From Epichloe hybrida (Eukaryota; Ascomycota; Sordariomycetes; Hypocreales; Clavicipitaceae), in assembly GCA_019022495.1 (NCBI GenBank), contig JAFEKR010000054.1:186001-250000 (forward strand): DNA of 64,000 nucleotides, written 5' to 3'. Below are positions 24,857 through 38,400 of the stretch, in pieces. The translations under genes and the position numbers were made by a program. The notes beneath the pieces are model-generated. The model did no database searches. It was not told the DNA's origin and saw only the letters and a list, made by a program, of their open reading frames with translations. How positions within the stretch are numbered: position 1 is the first letter of the stretch; every line of letters starts with the position of its first letter.

Positions 24857-24912
24857 ACCGTACGCAAAGTGCACTAGAAAGAATTTTATAGTAATAGGCT
24901 AGGCTTATAACC

Positions 24913-25726
24913 TATTAAAATGTAAGGAGCTAGTTACTAGCTAGCAACAGCTATATAGGTGCAGCTCTATAGTCAGGGACTAGTAAAACCACCACGTTAA
25001 ATATTTATTTAACGCAACGTAATGGAAGTTTATGGCAGTTATTAACTAATAGAATTCAATCTAGATGACTTTTACGATATCTTATATACTAATAGAATTG
25101 ATTTTAGTGACGTTATGTAGGCAATGCGGCTATTAGATTAAGAGGCCTAGCTATTTAGCTAGATTAAAAAGATCTTCTTCCTCTTATATACCTACTAACT
25201 ATATTAGTGGATCCGGACTACTAAAGAGGTCTTATAAGCCACTTTTTATTTTCCGCAAAATTCATTTATATGTAAAATCCAAAAAATCGACTCACCACTA
25301 TACAAACTAGTAACCTATATGCACTAAATTTTAGTCTAAAAAATATTCTTACATTAAATAAAAGCCCTATTTTCTAGCTTTAATTTGCTATATATAAGAC
25401 TTTTGTATGACCTCTAGTTAAAGAGAAAATCGCTGTTAAAGATAGCTATAGGGTAACCTGCTTACGTCACCCTAGCTTACCTAATTACTAGTGGCGCTGC
25501 GGTTATGGCTACGCTTGCAGCCACAACGCAATTGAATAATTCACAATTGATTTAAATTAGTCATCCACACAGTCAGTCGCAGCTGTTAACAGCTGCGACG
25601 TAGCCATTGACAGCTACCCTCGCGACCGTTAACAGCTGCAATGCAGCTGTCAGGCTTGCAATGCAAGCTAGTAATAAAAAGGTCCTTTAACTAGAAAAGG
25701 GCTAAAAATAGGTCTTATTTTTAACA
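24913..25726 (-). repeat. C2 5' LTR
   Basis: This 814-bp LTR is the reference copy for the family. Four copies occur in the window (17905-18639, 18846-19656, here, 46608-47425). The inner end is followed by the half-tRNA primer site. It contains several palindromes, including the 20-mer CGCAGCTGTTAACAGCTGCG-like block near 25575-25600. Confidence 0.88.
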
Positions 25727-26410
25727 GTAACTAAGTTAAAAAGCTACTTAGTTACTATAAATCTAGTTAAAGATTAGCTAAATAAGGTTAATTTTTAGAA
25801 GAAAGTAATATATATCTAAGATATTAGTATAGTATAAGAGATATAGGAGATTATTATATTACTAAATCCTTACTAATCTAGGCTAAATAAACTATTAGTA
25901 TAATTACTATAAAAGGTATAGAATTAAGATTTAGATTTATAAAGGTAAAATAATAAAATTAATAATTCCCTAGTAAGAGATAAGGAAAAAGCTAGTTTAT
26001 AGTTATATAGTACAAGGGGTTTTCTAATATACTAAGACTAAGTAGTTATTCCCTAAGAGTTTATCTTATAATAAAAGCTTTTATAGCTATACAATAATAA
26101 TATACTAGTAAGTTACTTTAGGACTAAATATACTCTTAAGCTATTAAAGTATTACTTCTAGTAGCTAGGTATAAGTAAGTTAGTATTTAAATATATTATA
26201 AGCTATAGGATTTACGAGTAAGTAATAGCTAAAAGGTATTACTTATATTAAAGCCTTAAATCCTTACTAATACTATAGTAACTATAGGTAAAAATCTTAA
26301 TAGATTTTATTATAAGATCACTTATTACTTGAGTAAGTAAATAAGAAACTAATATAATCCTAGTAATTATAAACTAATTTACTAAGTACTTTATATTCTC
26401 ACTTATAATT
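25727..26410 (+). pseudogene. Gypsy integrase fragment, paralogue of G4
   Basis: The plus strand matches the reverse complement of the G4 integrase region (62.8-62.05 kb). It includes a block corresponding to an integrase catalytic segment (about 26280-26400: the G4 equivalent reads as ILVIVDQFSKYFIF-type sequence). It is truncated on the left at the C2 LTR and on the right by the small element at 26415. It retains about 290 bp that G4 lacks around the foldback MITE. RIP stops are dense. Confidence 0.7.
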
Positions 26411-26414
26411 ACTA

Positions 26415-26660
26415 TATATTTATATTTATTACGCTAGATAGCAATTTATGCTATTTACTAGTACTCCTGCGGTGGTATTTGCTTTGTAGTAGGAAAACCG
26501 TACTAGGTTGCTAGTTATCTAGGTAGCTAGATAACTAGTTAGTTGCCTAGTTAGGTGAAAAACCTACTACGATTTGTTTAGCTACATACATGGTTCCATC
26601 TCGTGTGTGTTTGTTACCTAAGCTAGTTACAACGATATTTTCCCCTCCAACTATCCCCGT
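26415..26660 (-). mobile_element. Short non-coding element with a strong hairpin, end related to repeat X
   Basis: Read on the minus strand, its right end gives a GGTTTTCC block, then GCAGGAGTACTAGTAAATAGC and ATCTAGCGTAATAAATATA. This is the same end signature as repeat X. An 11-bp perfect inverted repeat (26511-26521 / 26528-26538, CTAGTTATCTA arms, 6-nt loop) lies in the middle. The body keeps many CpA/TpG dinucleotides, so it is less RIPped than its surroundings. It is possibly a SINE-like element. I could not define a Pol III promoter. Confidence 0.45.
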
Positions 26661-26679
26661 ATTAAAAGATAACTATAAA

Positions 26680-27771
26680 AGCTAATAAAGCTATAGAAGT
26701 AAAGGTAATTAAAGTAAAAGATTATATACTTATTAATAAAGATTAAAAGAAAGCCTTAGTTAAAGAGCTTATAGCTAAAGAAATATTAAGTATAGTATTT
26801 CTTATAGTAAAAGAGAAACTAACTAAAAGCTTACTCTTTAACTTTACTAAGAAAGAAAGATTATAACTTTAAGTAGCCTTTTTAAGTAATTTAACTAGGC
26901 TAAAATTAATACTTTATTAGCTTATAAGGTATTTAGATTTATAATATTTAACCCTATAAAGTATAGAGACTAAAAGGATCTTTAATTCTTATATAATCTA
27001 AGAGATTAAAGGCAAAGAAACTAAATTACTATATAAGAAATTATACCTTATTATATAAGGGTATAATAATAAAGGAAAGGAAGCTATCTTAACCTAATTA
27101 CTAATAATATAATAATTAAGCTAATAAATTATTATAGCCCTTACCCTATTATTAAGGCAAAGAGAAATTTATCTTTAGCTATAAGATATTATATAAGCTT
27201 ATATTTAATTATATATAACTTTAAATAAGCTAATTATTATAAGAATCCTAAAGTAAATAGTATATCTCTTTCCTAAAGGTATAATAATAAAGGTTATTAA
27301 GCCTTTATAGAAGATTATAAAAGTAAAAACTTACTAGTAAGTAACTTACTTTTATTATTATAAAGATAACCTTAGTATAATAACTTTAATATATAACCTA
27401 TGCTTACTAATTATAACCTTAAATAATAAGAACCTCTTTAGTATTATAGGAATATAAATAGATAATACCCTAGGCCTTAGTAATAATAAGTTCTTTAAAA
27501 AAGAAAAAAAAGAGCTTTAAAGGGTAAAGTTTATAGTAAAGGAAAAATAATACCTAATAACTATAAATCCCCTTATTTTTAATAGCTATATCCTAACCTA
27601 AAAGGCTAATAACTTACTAACCTTGACCTAAAAGGGCTAAGCTTAGAAGATTAAGGAAATTAATTTATAATTACTAATAGTAAAGTAAGATTATATTAAG
27701 CAAAGAGCCTAAGGGAGTTATATTATAATAGTCTATTAACTAGAAGCATTCTATAACCTTTTAATTACTAT
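26680..27771 (+). pseudogene. C3: copia pol relic, left part (interrupted by G1)
   Basis: The plus-strand frame shows the region between reverse transcriptase and RNase H of a fungal copia polyprotein. Segments are recognisable near 27450 (TLGLSNNKFF), near 27570 (NPLIFNSYILT) and near 27700 (KQRAQGSYI). Stops are TAA/TAG at Gln positions. The frame runs straight into the G1 insertion site. Joined to 39740 onward it continues in phase through an RNase H segment, proving that G1 inserted into C3. The upstream gag-to-RT portion is missing or unreadable. Confidence 0.8.
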
Positions 27772-27773
27772 TT

Positions 27774-28241
27774 TGTCAAGCGGAAAACAACACCCCAAAA
27801 GGCACAATGCTAGCCCACGGTCGTAGGTAGCGGTGACGTTTGCTTACGTTAGAAGGGTCAATTAACTTAATAGCAGTAATTATAATAATAGCTAAATTAG
27901 TCTTTACGGATAGAGACAATTTAGATTAAATGGTCTGTTAGATTAGAAGTGACTTTTTAGTTAAGTTAGGGAAATAATCTTATTAATTTATCTTATTAAG
28001 GTAAACACAATAGTAGCTATAGTAGCGCTAGGCATTTAAGTTAAAAATCTAAAGTTAGGCGTGCATAAAGAACCTTAAAAGAATCTAGCTATAGGTAATC
28101 TCTTTATAGATTAAATAGTCCCTTTGCCTAGATAACTAATATTATTATCCCTTATTGTGTTGTTTATCCCTGTAATCCCCTGTATCCCTTGTGCTTGTTA
28201 TCGCGAATACGCGCGTTTATAGGCGCGCGTATTACGGCACA
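27774..28241 (-). repeat. G1 3' LTR
   Basis: 468 bp, direct repeat of 39266-39733. This is the less RIPped copy (for example GGCACAATGC here versus GACGTAATGC in the other). Confidence 0.9.
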
Positions 28242-31200
28242 TAACACCTCCCTAACTGTTTTCCCTTCCTAGCCCCTAGGAAAGGGAAAATAGTAATAAA
28301 AAAGGGTAATAACTAAAGTGTTTTTAAGTATAACTAATAGTAAGGTGCTATATTTTAAGGGAAGGTATTATTTAATCTAGCATATATAGGTCTAAAGCTT
28401 TTATAAGAAAAATAAAAGGATAGTAAAGAAAGAAAAAAAAGAGAAGATAGAAAAGAAACCTCCCTAGCTAAAGACCTAGATTTTTTATTTCCCTAGAGAG
28501 CTTTAGTGTCTTTAGTGTTTATAGGTAAGTAGTAGGTAATATTAGTAAGGGAGTGCGTAGCGTAGGTCGCTTTAAATCTCACTAGCTTACTCTCTTTCCC
28601 TAATCCTTACGTTAATTAATTAATTAATCCTATAGCATGCCTTTTCTCTTGCTAGCAAGCTTTAATAATCTCTAGCTATATTCTGTAGGAAACTAAGCTA
28701 GGTAGTACTACTAAAGCATATATAGATAATATTAGTAGTAGCATAACCATTTTCCTTTAAGCTACTTATTTTAACTTAAGAAAAGGAAGAAGATTAATTA
28801 TTATAGCTTATCCTATGTCTCTAAGGGGGCAGTATATAGTATTCTCTTTTGCTTACTTAACTAGAGTTCTATAGTTATATACCTAGTTCTCCCTAATAAC
28901 TCTATAGATTTACTATAACCTTAGCTAATCCTTAATGTCTATCTAGAATAACTTATTAGTTATTACTTACTATTATTAAAGAGTTTAGTCTATAATACTA
29001 TATGCTTATCCCTGCCTGCCTTACTAGAGCGCCTTAAGTTTTATAGCTAGGGACTATAGTATCTCTTTATGTCTAGTTAAAGATAATAGTCCTAATAAGG
29101 ACTCTTATAATGCCTAGGAACTCACCCTTTTACTTAATCTTCGCTCCTTAGTTTTCTATTAATGCTTATTGTCTATATCCTATTGTATTTACCTTTCCTA
29201 TTCTTATAATATCTCTTAGATACTAATGTTAAAGACTTTAGAATTCTTAGTAAAGGTGTGTGTAATAGGCTACTAATAATCCTAGATATAAAGTCTACTA
29301 CTTTACGCTGTTTTAGTATACTATTTAATTAGTTAGTTCTTATTACTAACTTTATTCTCCTAGGCTATAATTACTACACTAATAGGTAAACCTTTACTAA
29401 TTGTTTAGGTTGTGAAATAGGGTAGCTAGCGCTTTGTTATGTTATATATTAGGTATTAGAGGTTAAAGTCCTTCTAGTAGGATAACTCCCTAAGTAACTA
29501 GTCTCTAACTCCTAATTTGTTTATAGCTATATCTTATAGGACTCTTATAGTTCTTATAAGAGCTCTAGCATAACTATACCTTAGGTCTAGGATATTATTA
29601 GTAATTATCTAGTCTCTTAAATAGAGCTTAAAGTAATAACTAATACTTAAATCCTTACTAAATATATATAACTATTTAAATTTAATATTATATTAGTTTA
29701 GTGTGTTCTAGTCTTTAGAAAGTAAATTAAGTGCTTAGTGTTTAACTTAGCAATAAATCACTTATAATAGAAACCCTAGATAAGTATATTCACACTCCTA
29801 GTTCCCTTTCTATTCTATTACTAAAACCGTAATTACTTTAAAATTATATAGGTAGTTTAGTAACTATATAATTTGCCCCTATCCTATAGTAAAATTAGTA
29901 AACCTTACTACTTACCCCTTCTTTATGCTATTAAAGTAGTAAAGCTACCCTTACTTTTAATTAAATAGAAAGCATATCTAGTAGTTTATAAAGAACGTAA
30001 ATCCTATAATAAGGCATTAATAGCTTATGTCTAAGTGAAGGTTAATAAGGTTATACTTTAAACTATACTTAATATTAATAGGCTAGTAGTTAGAATAAAG
30101 TCTCCTAGCTTTTAAACTAATTAATCGCTGTAGAGTATTTAAGTTAAAATCTTCTATTAGCTTAATTATAAATATTTATAGTAGCATAGCCACTATTGCT
30201 TTAAGGCCACGTATAATAATCTTACCTATAGTAGTTAGTTTAAACTAGTTAAGCTAGTCTTTACTTAGTGTCTTATAGGCTTTTCTTAGGAATTTATGGA
30301 TATCTATTAAATAGTTTCGCTAGCTTAACTAATCCTACCCTAGTCTAATTAGCGTTACCTAGTTAAAGTTATTACTATCTTAATAGACCTTAAACCTAGT
30401 TAAGGGTTATAGCTAGCTTTATCTTAGATAGAATAGCGGAGGCTACTAACTATAGAGGTTAACTAGGTTAAGCTTTATAGTACTTCCCTCTTTATCTCTA
30501 AAGAAAGAACCCTTAGTTCTATAGATTAGAACATAGATATAGAATAGCGTAAGACATTTGCTGTAAGTAAAGTATATAATAGTGCTACTATCTATATTAG
30601 TATAGGCGCTTTTATTAACTATATTTTCTTTATAATCAGCTATTTCTTAACTAGATTAAATAGTATAATTATTAATAGTGTGTTTTTAGAAGGAGAAACA
30701 AAGAATAGTAACTTACTTAGTAAAGCTAGGTTAAAGTAATAAGAGAGGGGGAAAGAGATATAAATAAATAGTAAAGGCTAAGTGCTTTTAAGGTCTAAGC
30801 AGTGTAATAATATAAAGATTAGTAAGATTAAATAGTTCCTGCGGTCTTAGCCTTGCTCTTATAGTCCTTATTAGCTATATAGACAGTTATTAGTAGCTAT
30901 TTGCAGGTGTCCCTTAGAGGTTAGTAAGCTCCTATAATTCATACCTTTATAGTATTATAAATTAGTTATTAGTAGCTATTGCTTACTAGTTATCACTATC
31001 TATTATTTAGGTAGTGTCTTCGTAAACCTAATTCTTAGCTCTCTTTTTCTCTTCTCTTTCTCTCTCTTAAACCCTTATTTCTTATAACTAATTGATTATA
31101 GCGAAATCCCTTAATCTAGCTTATTAAAGACTCCCTAACGTTACCGCTATTATAAGGGTAAGCATTTTAGAGTATAAACTTTTGTTAATAAAAACTCTTA

Positions 31201-32470
31201 ATTAGTCTAACTATACTAAATTTTACCCTCCTTTTATTAGCAAAGATTATATAAGTTTAGGAGCTATTTAATCCTATAATTAATATTTGCTAATAGTTAT
31301 TATTACTATAGTATAAGTTTTTATTTGCATTCTAGGTGCGTAGTGGGATTAACATTAGCTATAGTAGCATTCTAATATACACAGAGATTTCTCTTTGCGC
31401 TACTAATAATAATAATAACATCCCTAAGGGAGCTCCTCCTTACCTTATTATAACTATAAGAAAGACAAACCTCTTAAAGGAGTTTATAAGGAGCTACACT
31501 AAGGCTAATAGTGCTTTAGCCCTTACTATTAAAAACAGTTATTACCACTAGGTCCTTATTCCTATAGAAGTGGCTTATCCTAATAGGTATTTTTTATACG
31601 CTCTTTCTTAGCGTCCTAAGCGTTATTAGGCCTTGCTAGTGTCTATATATAGAAGATTAAACAGTATCTTCTATTCTAATTATTTAAACTTATACATATA
31701 GCACGTTATATTCTATAATAAACATATATGCTTTCTATTTTATAGCTAAGTTTTAATTCCTAGGGTTTACAAAGGCGCCTATAGTAATTATATCTAGAAT
31801 AGGTCTTATGTAGTAAGCTATAAGTGGCGTTTTACTTCTAGGTATTATCCTTAGTTATTATAAGAAAGAACTCTAGCTCCTTTCTTAGGTAAGGAATAGT
31901 TTATAGAGGTAGTAGGAGCCCTTTTACTTAATCTAAACTCTATTAACTTTAAAAACTCTCCTTACCTAGTAATTAACGTGCCTCCCCCTTTTCCAAATAG
32001 CTTATAAATATAAGATAAAGGAAAGAAAATATAGTTAATTATTAGGGAAAAGGGTAGTAAATAAAGGAAAATAAATAATTTAGCTACTAGGCTATGCCTT
32101 AATCACTTAATCTTTAGTATTTGAATTAATGTTTATATATTTTAGAAATAAAACTTAGGAAATATAAAGAAAACATTTCTTAATCTATACACTATTAGTG
32201 TATAAGAGGGTACTTTATATACTCCTTGTGTTATTTATTTATTAGTTAAGGTAGCTATACCTTAATCCTATAGTATAGAGTTCTCTAAGGTAGGAGTTTA
32301 ACTTCTTCTTCCTTAAGGATTATCGCTTCCTAGTTAGATCTTTCCTACTAGCTTATATGCTAATTATTAACTATTTAATTAAATATATTATGCTAAGCTA
32401 CTAATAGTATAATAGTTAAGACTTCTTTATTATACTTATTAGGGGTTACTTCCTTTATTTAGCTACCTTA
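28242..32470 (+). other. G1 3' accessory region, weak plus-strand (antisense to pol) coding trace
   Basis: This is a 4.2-kb segment between the integrase C-terminus and the 3' LTR where ordinary gypsy elements have little. On the plus strand several stretches read as coding-like with stops only at Gln/Trp-type positions: about 30.3-30.9 kb (segment FISKERTLSSID) and an open run at 31336-31551 rich in Asn, Pro and Thr (segment NNNNNIPKGAPPY). They lie in different frames, so either frameshifts or more than one ORF must be assumed. I do not recognise a family. Confidence 0.4.
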
Positions 32471-35400
32471 GGGAGTATATAGCTATCTATTTACTATAGA
32501 TGTTTACTAGCCTTCTAAGTCTAGGATAAACTTCTTAATATAATCTCCTAAGATTATTTTTAAGAGGCAAATCCCATCTAATATTTATAGGTAATAGGCT
32601 CCAGAGACTAGCGCGCGTTTGTGAATCCAAAATAGTCTATTTTACCTTATTATAAGTTTCTTTATAGTAGACATATTAATATTCCTTTAGATATTATATA
32701 CTAGGATAAGATCCCTTAGTTTTAATTAATCTTTCCTAAGAGAAGTAGCTTAGTTCTTATTAGTTTAGTTTATAAGGCACTGCCTAAACTCTAATACCTT
32801 CTTCCTTGCCTTCTTAATATCCTTAGCTTTCCTTTTAAGCATCTAGACCTATGCCTTAAATAAGTCTTGTCTAAAAGTAATTACATCCTAATTAATTAGT
32901 CTCTAGGTTAGGAATTTTACTTCTAGTAGCAAAATTAGCTTCTATCTATAGATTAAATAGAAGGCAGACTTCCTATGCAATTCTTAGATAGCAGTATAGT
33001 CTATAAGGAGGGCTTTATTAAGATGCTTTAACCATCGCCTATTTAATCCTCCTAGCTTCGCTAAAGCAAATACAAGGGACTAATGTCTAGCTTTAACAGG
33101 TAAGTTTGCTTTTAGGTTATACCTAGATATCTAAATCCCTATAATACTAATATTTACTAGTGCTTCTTTAAGGTTTCCTTGCATTTCTAGGCCTTTATTA
33201 TAGACTATAAAGCGAAAAAGCCTAAATCTACTAATTAAGGAGGAAAGGAACTTCCTAATTACTAGTATTATCACATTCCTAACTAGCGTAGCCTTTACCT
33301 ATCTAGTTAGGTTACACCTAGCTTCTAAGAGATACTTATATCCGTAATTAATTAGAAAATACTAAGTGTTAATATAGATCTTACTTATTAGGTTCCCTAG
33401 CGTGTCTAGCACTAAAAGTTCTTGTAGTTACTAAGGCGTGAATTTCTAATATATCTCGTAGCATGCTAATATCTCTTAAGCTATATTCTAGAGCCCTTTT
33501 TACTAGTATTACTACTTTATTACTTAAAAAACCACTTTAACTCCTTTATAGCTAAGTTCCTCATAGATAGCTTTAATAATTGCTTATTATTATTTAGGCA
33601 TGTTAATAACTAGCGCTAGTCCCTTTATAATTCCTATTAGCCTTTTCTAAAGATAACCCTTTTCTAGGTAAAACTTCTTCGCTTTATTACGTAGTTTTCT
33701 ATAGTCCTTTACGCTAAGATTAATTAGTCTTTAAAGGGTTATTAAGAATTTAATAACTTATCGCATCTCTTTAGAGTAATTCCTCTTGCTATTCTCCTCT
33801 ATCTTAACGCTATTAAGATATAAGTTAATGAAATCTTTAATATCCCCTTTAACTTCTTAATCTAATTAATCTAAAGCCCTAGGGCCTTTCCTAGATAAGG
33901 TATCTGCAATGCAGTTCTTTTTGCCTAGAATATATCGTACGGAGAAATCAAAAAGCAGGATATAACTAATCTATTATGTGATAAGAGCTCTAGGCATGTC
34001 ATTAACTACGCTATTAAGCTAATACACAAGAACTTATAAGTTTATTTCTAATGTAAATAGGACTTTATAAAGGTAAATTTATAGCTTTCTTAATGCGTAA
34101 ATAACCGCTTAATATTCTTACTTAGTTATATTATACTTAGCCTTAGTAATAGTCTAAGTACTACTTTTATATTAAACTAGATACCGTTTGCTATTAATAA
34201 TTTATAATAATACAGCCCCCTATCTAAGTAAGCTTATATTAACTATTAGTATAATTTCTCTAAAGCCTAGTCTAAGATTAAGTAAAATAAGGATTAGGGC
34301 TATTATTATTGCCTTCTTTAGGATATCTATAGCTTCTTATTACTCTAGTCCCTATTCCTAATCCTTTGTCTTCCTTAGTAAAATTACTAGTGGTTTTGCC
34401 TTTTATATATAGTGTTTTACCTAGATATAGTAAACTCCTATTAACCTAATAAAGGATTACACTTCTAATTAATCTTAATAAACCTTCTAGTCTAAAATCT
34501 TTATAATTTTTACTTTAGTTAGCTTCCGCCTGTTTATCTCGCACATAAATCCTATAATTTCTGCTAATTTCTAGTAAAACTTTAACTTAGATGCTAAGGC
34601 TATATAACTAGAGAGCTTAATATTAACTAAAACTTTATTAATATTAATTAAATGCTCTATTACATATTTACATACTCCTAGCATAATCTCCTCTTTATTA
34701 TACGTTATTATTAGTCCCTTCACCGCAATATTATCTAGGAAAAGTACGTAGATATAAGGGATTAAATCAAATAGGATTTGTCTAATAATCCTAATAAACT
34801 AAGCTACTAAGTTAGTAGCTCCTTATAGTAGGCAATAAAGCCGCAAAAGTCTAATCACAGTAAAAATCATTATTATATCCTTACTCTTCTTTACTAATAC
34901 TACCTAATTATATCTAGATAATAAGTTAACTATTAATAGGATCTTATATATTGTAAAGCTCTTACTAAATACTTCTACGCCTTAAGGAATTAGCGTATCT
35001 TATATTATTACCTTATTATACTTTGTGGCAAATAGAATTAGGCAAATCCCTCTGTCCTTCTTTATAATAAGAAAATAAGGATTCCTATAAGAGCTATAAC
35101 TCTTCTCTAAATATCCATACTTTAGCTTCTTCTTTAGAAGATTAACTAATCTCCCTTACAACCTAAGAGGTATTAGGATTAAGCTTACTTACTATGCTTT
35201 ATGTTTAATAACCTTTATAACTTATAGCAGCGCGACTAGTGAGTTAACTTTCCCATATTCTAATAAGTCCTAGGCTAGCGCTGCTTCTTAGTTATAAAGA
35301 ATTTCCTTAAAAACATTAACTTCTTCTTATATTAAATATTCTTATACCCCTTTAACTATTTAATCTAAATATTACTAGGTTATTCTAAAACCTCATAGAT

Positions 35401-38400
35401 TTACGCAAAATCTCCTAGTAATGTATTCGCTATACTTCCTAGACATATCTAAATATAACTTAGCCTCTTCCTATTTCTTTATCTTCTATTTTAGGTCCCC
35501 TTCTAGTGTTAATCTATTAGAGGGAATGTTATCTTAGGGATGTATTTTATTAGATTTTTACTTATATATTATGTTTACTATAAGATTAGGTAGTTTCGGT
35601 TATTGCTAGGGCTTGAAATCCTTTGTAACCACTTTAAGTCATTAGGTGTAGTTTACTATTATATCCTTAATTACCTCTTAGAAGATATTAGTTCCTTCCC
35701 TTATTATAAGAGAAATTAACTATTTGTTATTATCCATTTCTATCTCTAACCCTTTATAAACCATTTAATCTTCCTTTATTTCTAGGTAACTAAATAAGAT
35801 AATATTAATAGAGGGCTACTAGGCTAGCTACTTATTAGTATACTACTATTAGATACTTCCTATAACTCTTAAGATAATAATAATATCCCTAAAGTAGCAC
35901 TAGGCATAAAGCTCTCTGCTTCTTAAGTAGTTAAACTATATCTAGAATAGTCTAAAAAATAGTATTCTAAGAATTAGGCTAATATTAACTAAGTCTAGAC
36001 TAACATAGAAATTAGTAAGTATCTAGACATTTCCTAGATATAGTCTTATCTAAACCTCCCTAATTATCTTAATGCTATGTGATAAGAATAATGTTATATT
36101 TATTATATCTATTAGGTAAATCCTTAGTCTAAGTTACCTAGCTATGCTTTCCGTAATTATATTCCCTTATAATCCTATGTTAATAAGCCTAGGGAGAAGC
36201 TCCCTTTCTAGGTTATCTAGCTAGACTTAGAGGTATAGTAAGTCTTATAGGTAATTAATAGTAGCTTATAGTTCTAAAATCGCATTAAGTATAAAGTTTG
36301 TCTAAGTAAGATTAATTAAATTCTGCTAAGGTTTACCATATTCTAAGCAAGCTCCTAGTCTCTCCTAAATTCGTTCCTATAAGGCTACGTTAATCTCTAG
36401 TAAAGGCGTTATTAGTAAGCTATTCTTAGCTATAGCTTCATTCTTCTTATTTTCCTTAAGGGTCTCTTTTATTAATTAAAGAATTAAGTTAATCTAGTTC
36501 CCTAGATTAATTAGTCTTAGGTTTAGTTTCATACTAAATATTTTCAAAGGAGAAGCTAGCCCTAATGTGTCTCTATTATAGTAGTGGATATCTTCTATAC
36601 CTTTCGCTTATAAGAGACATTCATTGCTAACTGCCTCTGCTAGTGTTAGCATAACATAACAGATATCCTAAAAGGGCACTCTAACCTTCTTCTAAAAGAC
36701 CTTATTATATAATTAATTAAGAATCCTCTATCTAACTTTATTTAATAGCTCTTTCTTACCCTTAGTTACTACTAAATTATCTTAAACAGGTTAAGTGTAA
36801 GGTTACTAGTCTTCTGCCTTATCTTCTATAATGTCTTTAATCCTTAGGCGTTTTACTAACTGTTTACTAATAGCTATAAACTTCATAATAATCTCTTTAT
36901 TTTCCTTCTCTCTTATACTTAGCTTCTTAAAGGTAATAGTAAATACTATACCTAATATCTTATGCTTTAAGATAAACATTATATTAATCTCTCTTTTAGG
37001 TTAAAATTCTGCTAGATTAAATATACCCTTTATTTAATTAAATACTTCCTATTCTTCTAGTGTTATTTCCTAGCTTAATTCTCTATAAGGGCTATATTCC
37101 TTAATTCTCGGAATTATATGCGTAATCTTGTAGTCCTTAAAGTACTTAACCTAGAACATAGCTAGTTTACGCGCATAGCTACTAATAGAGAGAAATTTTA
37201 TAAGCAAGAATAAAGGCATAATTTAATATCTTATATTATCTCTAATAGCTAAAATGCAAACTACTAGGTTATATATAGTAAACTTTAATATCTTATTATA
37301 TTTTAAAGTATTACACTTTATTGTAATATGCGATTCTTTATTACAGTAATAATAATGGTTTAACTAGCAGCCTCTTCCTAATATTGCGTTTATTTTAAAA
37401 TAGCGCTCCTTATCTAGATTAAATAAACCTATATAGTTTGCCTAATAAGTTTACTATTAATATTAAGGGCAGTTACTATACTTCTCCTTAAGTAGCTTTA
37501 CTATATTAATTTCCTTTACTACCTAGGCTATAACTATAATTTTTAGCTTTACTAGTTATTTTATTAGATCTTCTATTTAATCTTAGTATTCCGCTAATCT
37601 AGGGGCCCCTTATTATCCTATATTAGTATTAAATAAAATAGTCTTCTTAGCTTACTTATTTAAATTACCTAGTGCTAAGCAATTCTTTTAAGTAGCCTAG
37701 TAACTATTAAAGGTAGCCTAATTAAATAGTGTCTATATCTTAAAGCTAAAGTCCTTCTTGCCTAAAGCACGATTTTCTATGTTAGCTAATTCTAGGTCCC
37801 TATTTTTAAGTTCTAGTTATATATAAACATATGCGTTAAGTGCTATCTAAAGTGATTTATATTATATAACTAAGATTTCTTTATAAGTAAACCCCTTTCT
37901 ATCTATAAAGCTTAAGATTAAGTGTTCTAGCAAGGCTTTATAAATATAGTTAGACTAGGTTATTATAGTTTTCTATCCTATTAGGTTTACATTAGATATT
38001 AGAGTATAATGCTTTTGTAACTAGTAATAGGTTTCCTTAACAGTCTTTAGCTATATTAAATTAAGGTCTTTAAGTTATCCTCTAGCGTTTTCTATTTAAT
38101 CCTAGCTAGTTATATTAAACTATAAGAGTATCTCTTCCTTAGACTCCTTCTAAGATTATAATATAGTTAGCATTTTAACCACCTATTAGAGCTTTAGGTT
38201 AATATTACGCTTAAGCATCTTACGCTAATTTGCTTTAGGAATACCTATTACTTTTATCTTTACCTTAAAGTCCTTAATAAAATTAGCTATATTTTCCCCT
38301 AAAAACTACTAAATATTATACCTATTTTACATAGTAATAAGGGAAGTTTAACGCGCTATTATCTCTCTAAGAAGCTTTATAAAGGTTTTTATATTAAGCT

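Larger units (their letters stand above)
17905..25726 (-). mobile_element. C2: near-complete Ty1/copia retrotransposon with LTRs
   Basis: The 5' LTR is at 24913-25726 (814 bp; on the minus strand it starts TGTTAAAAATAAG and ends TTTTAATA). The 3' LTR is at 17905-18639 (735 bp, its outer end cut off by a T-family end). The minus strand directly after the 5' LTR reads GGTTATAAGCCTAGCC (24897-24912), an initiator-Met half-tRNA primer site. Directly before the 3' LTR it reads GTAGTGGGGG (18640-18649), the polypurine tract. The interior holds gag-pol (about 24.6-19.7 kb) and a nested solo LTR (18846-19656). Host target duplication cannot be tested because the left end is lost. Confidence 0.88.

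Noticed and set aside
18846..25726. A long-TIR DNA transposon with 0.8-kb inverted ends enclosing copia genes
   Set aside because: The left arm has its own 5-bp duplication (ATTAG). The true C2 3' LTR, preceded by a polypurine tract, lies further left at 17905-18639, and a half-tRNA primer site follows the right LTR. The inverted arms are LTRs.
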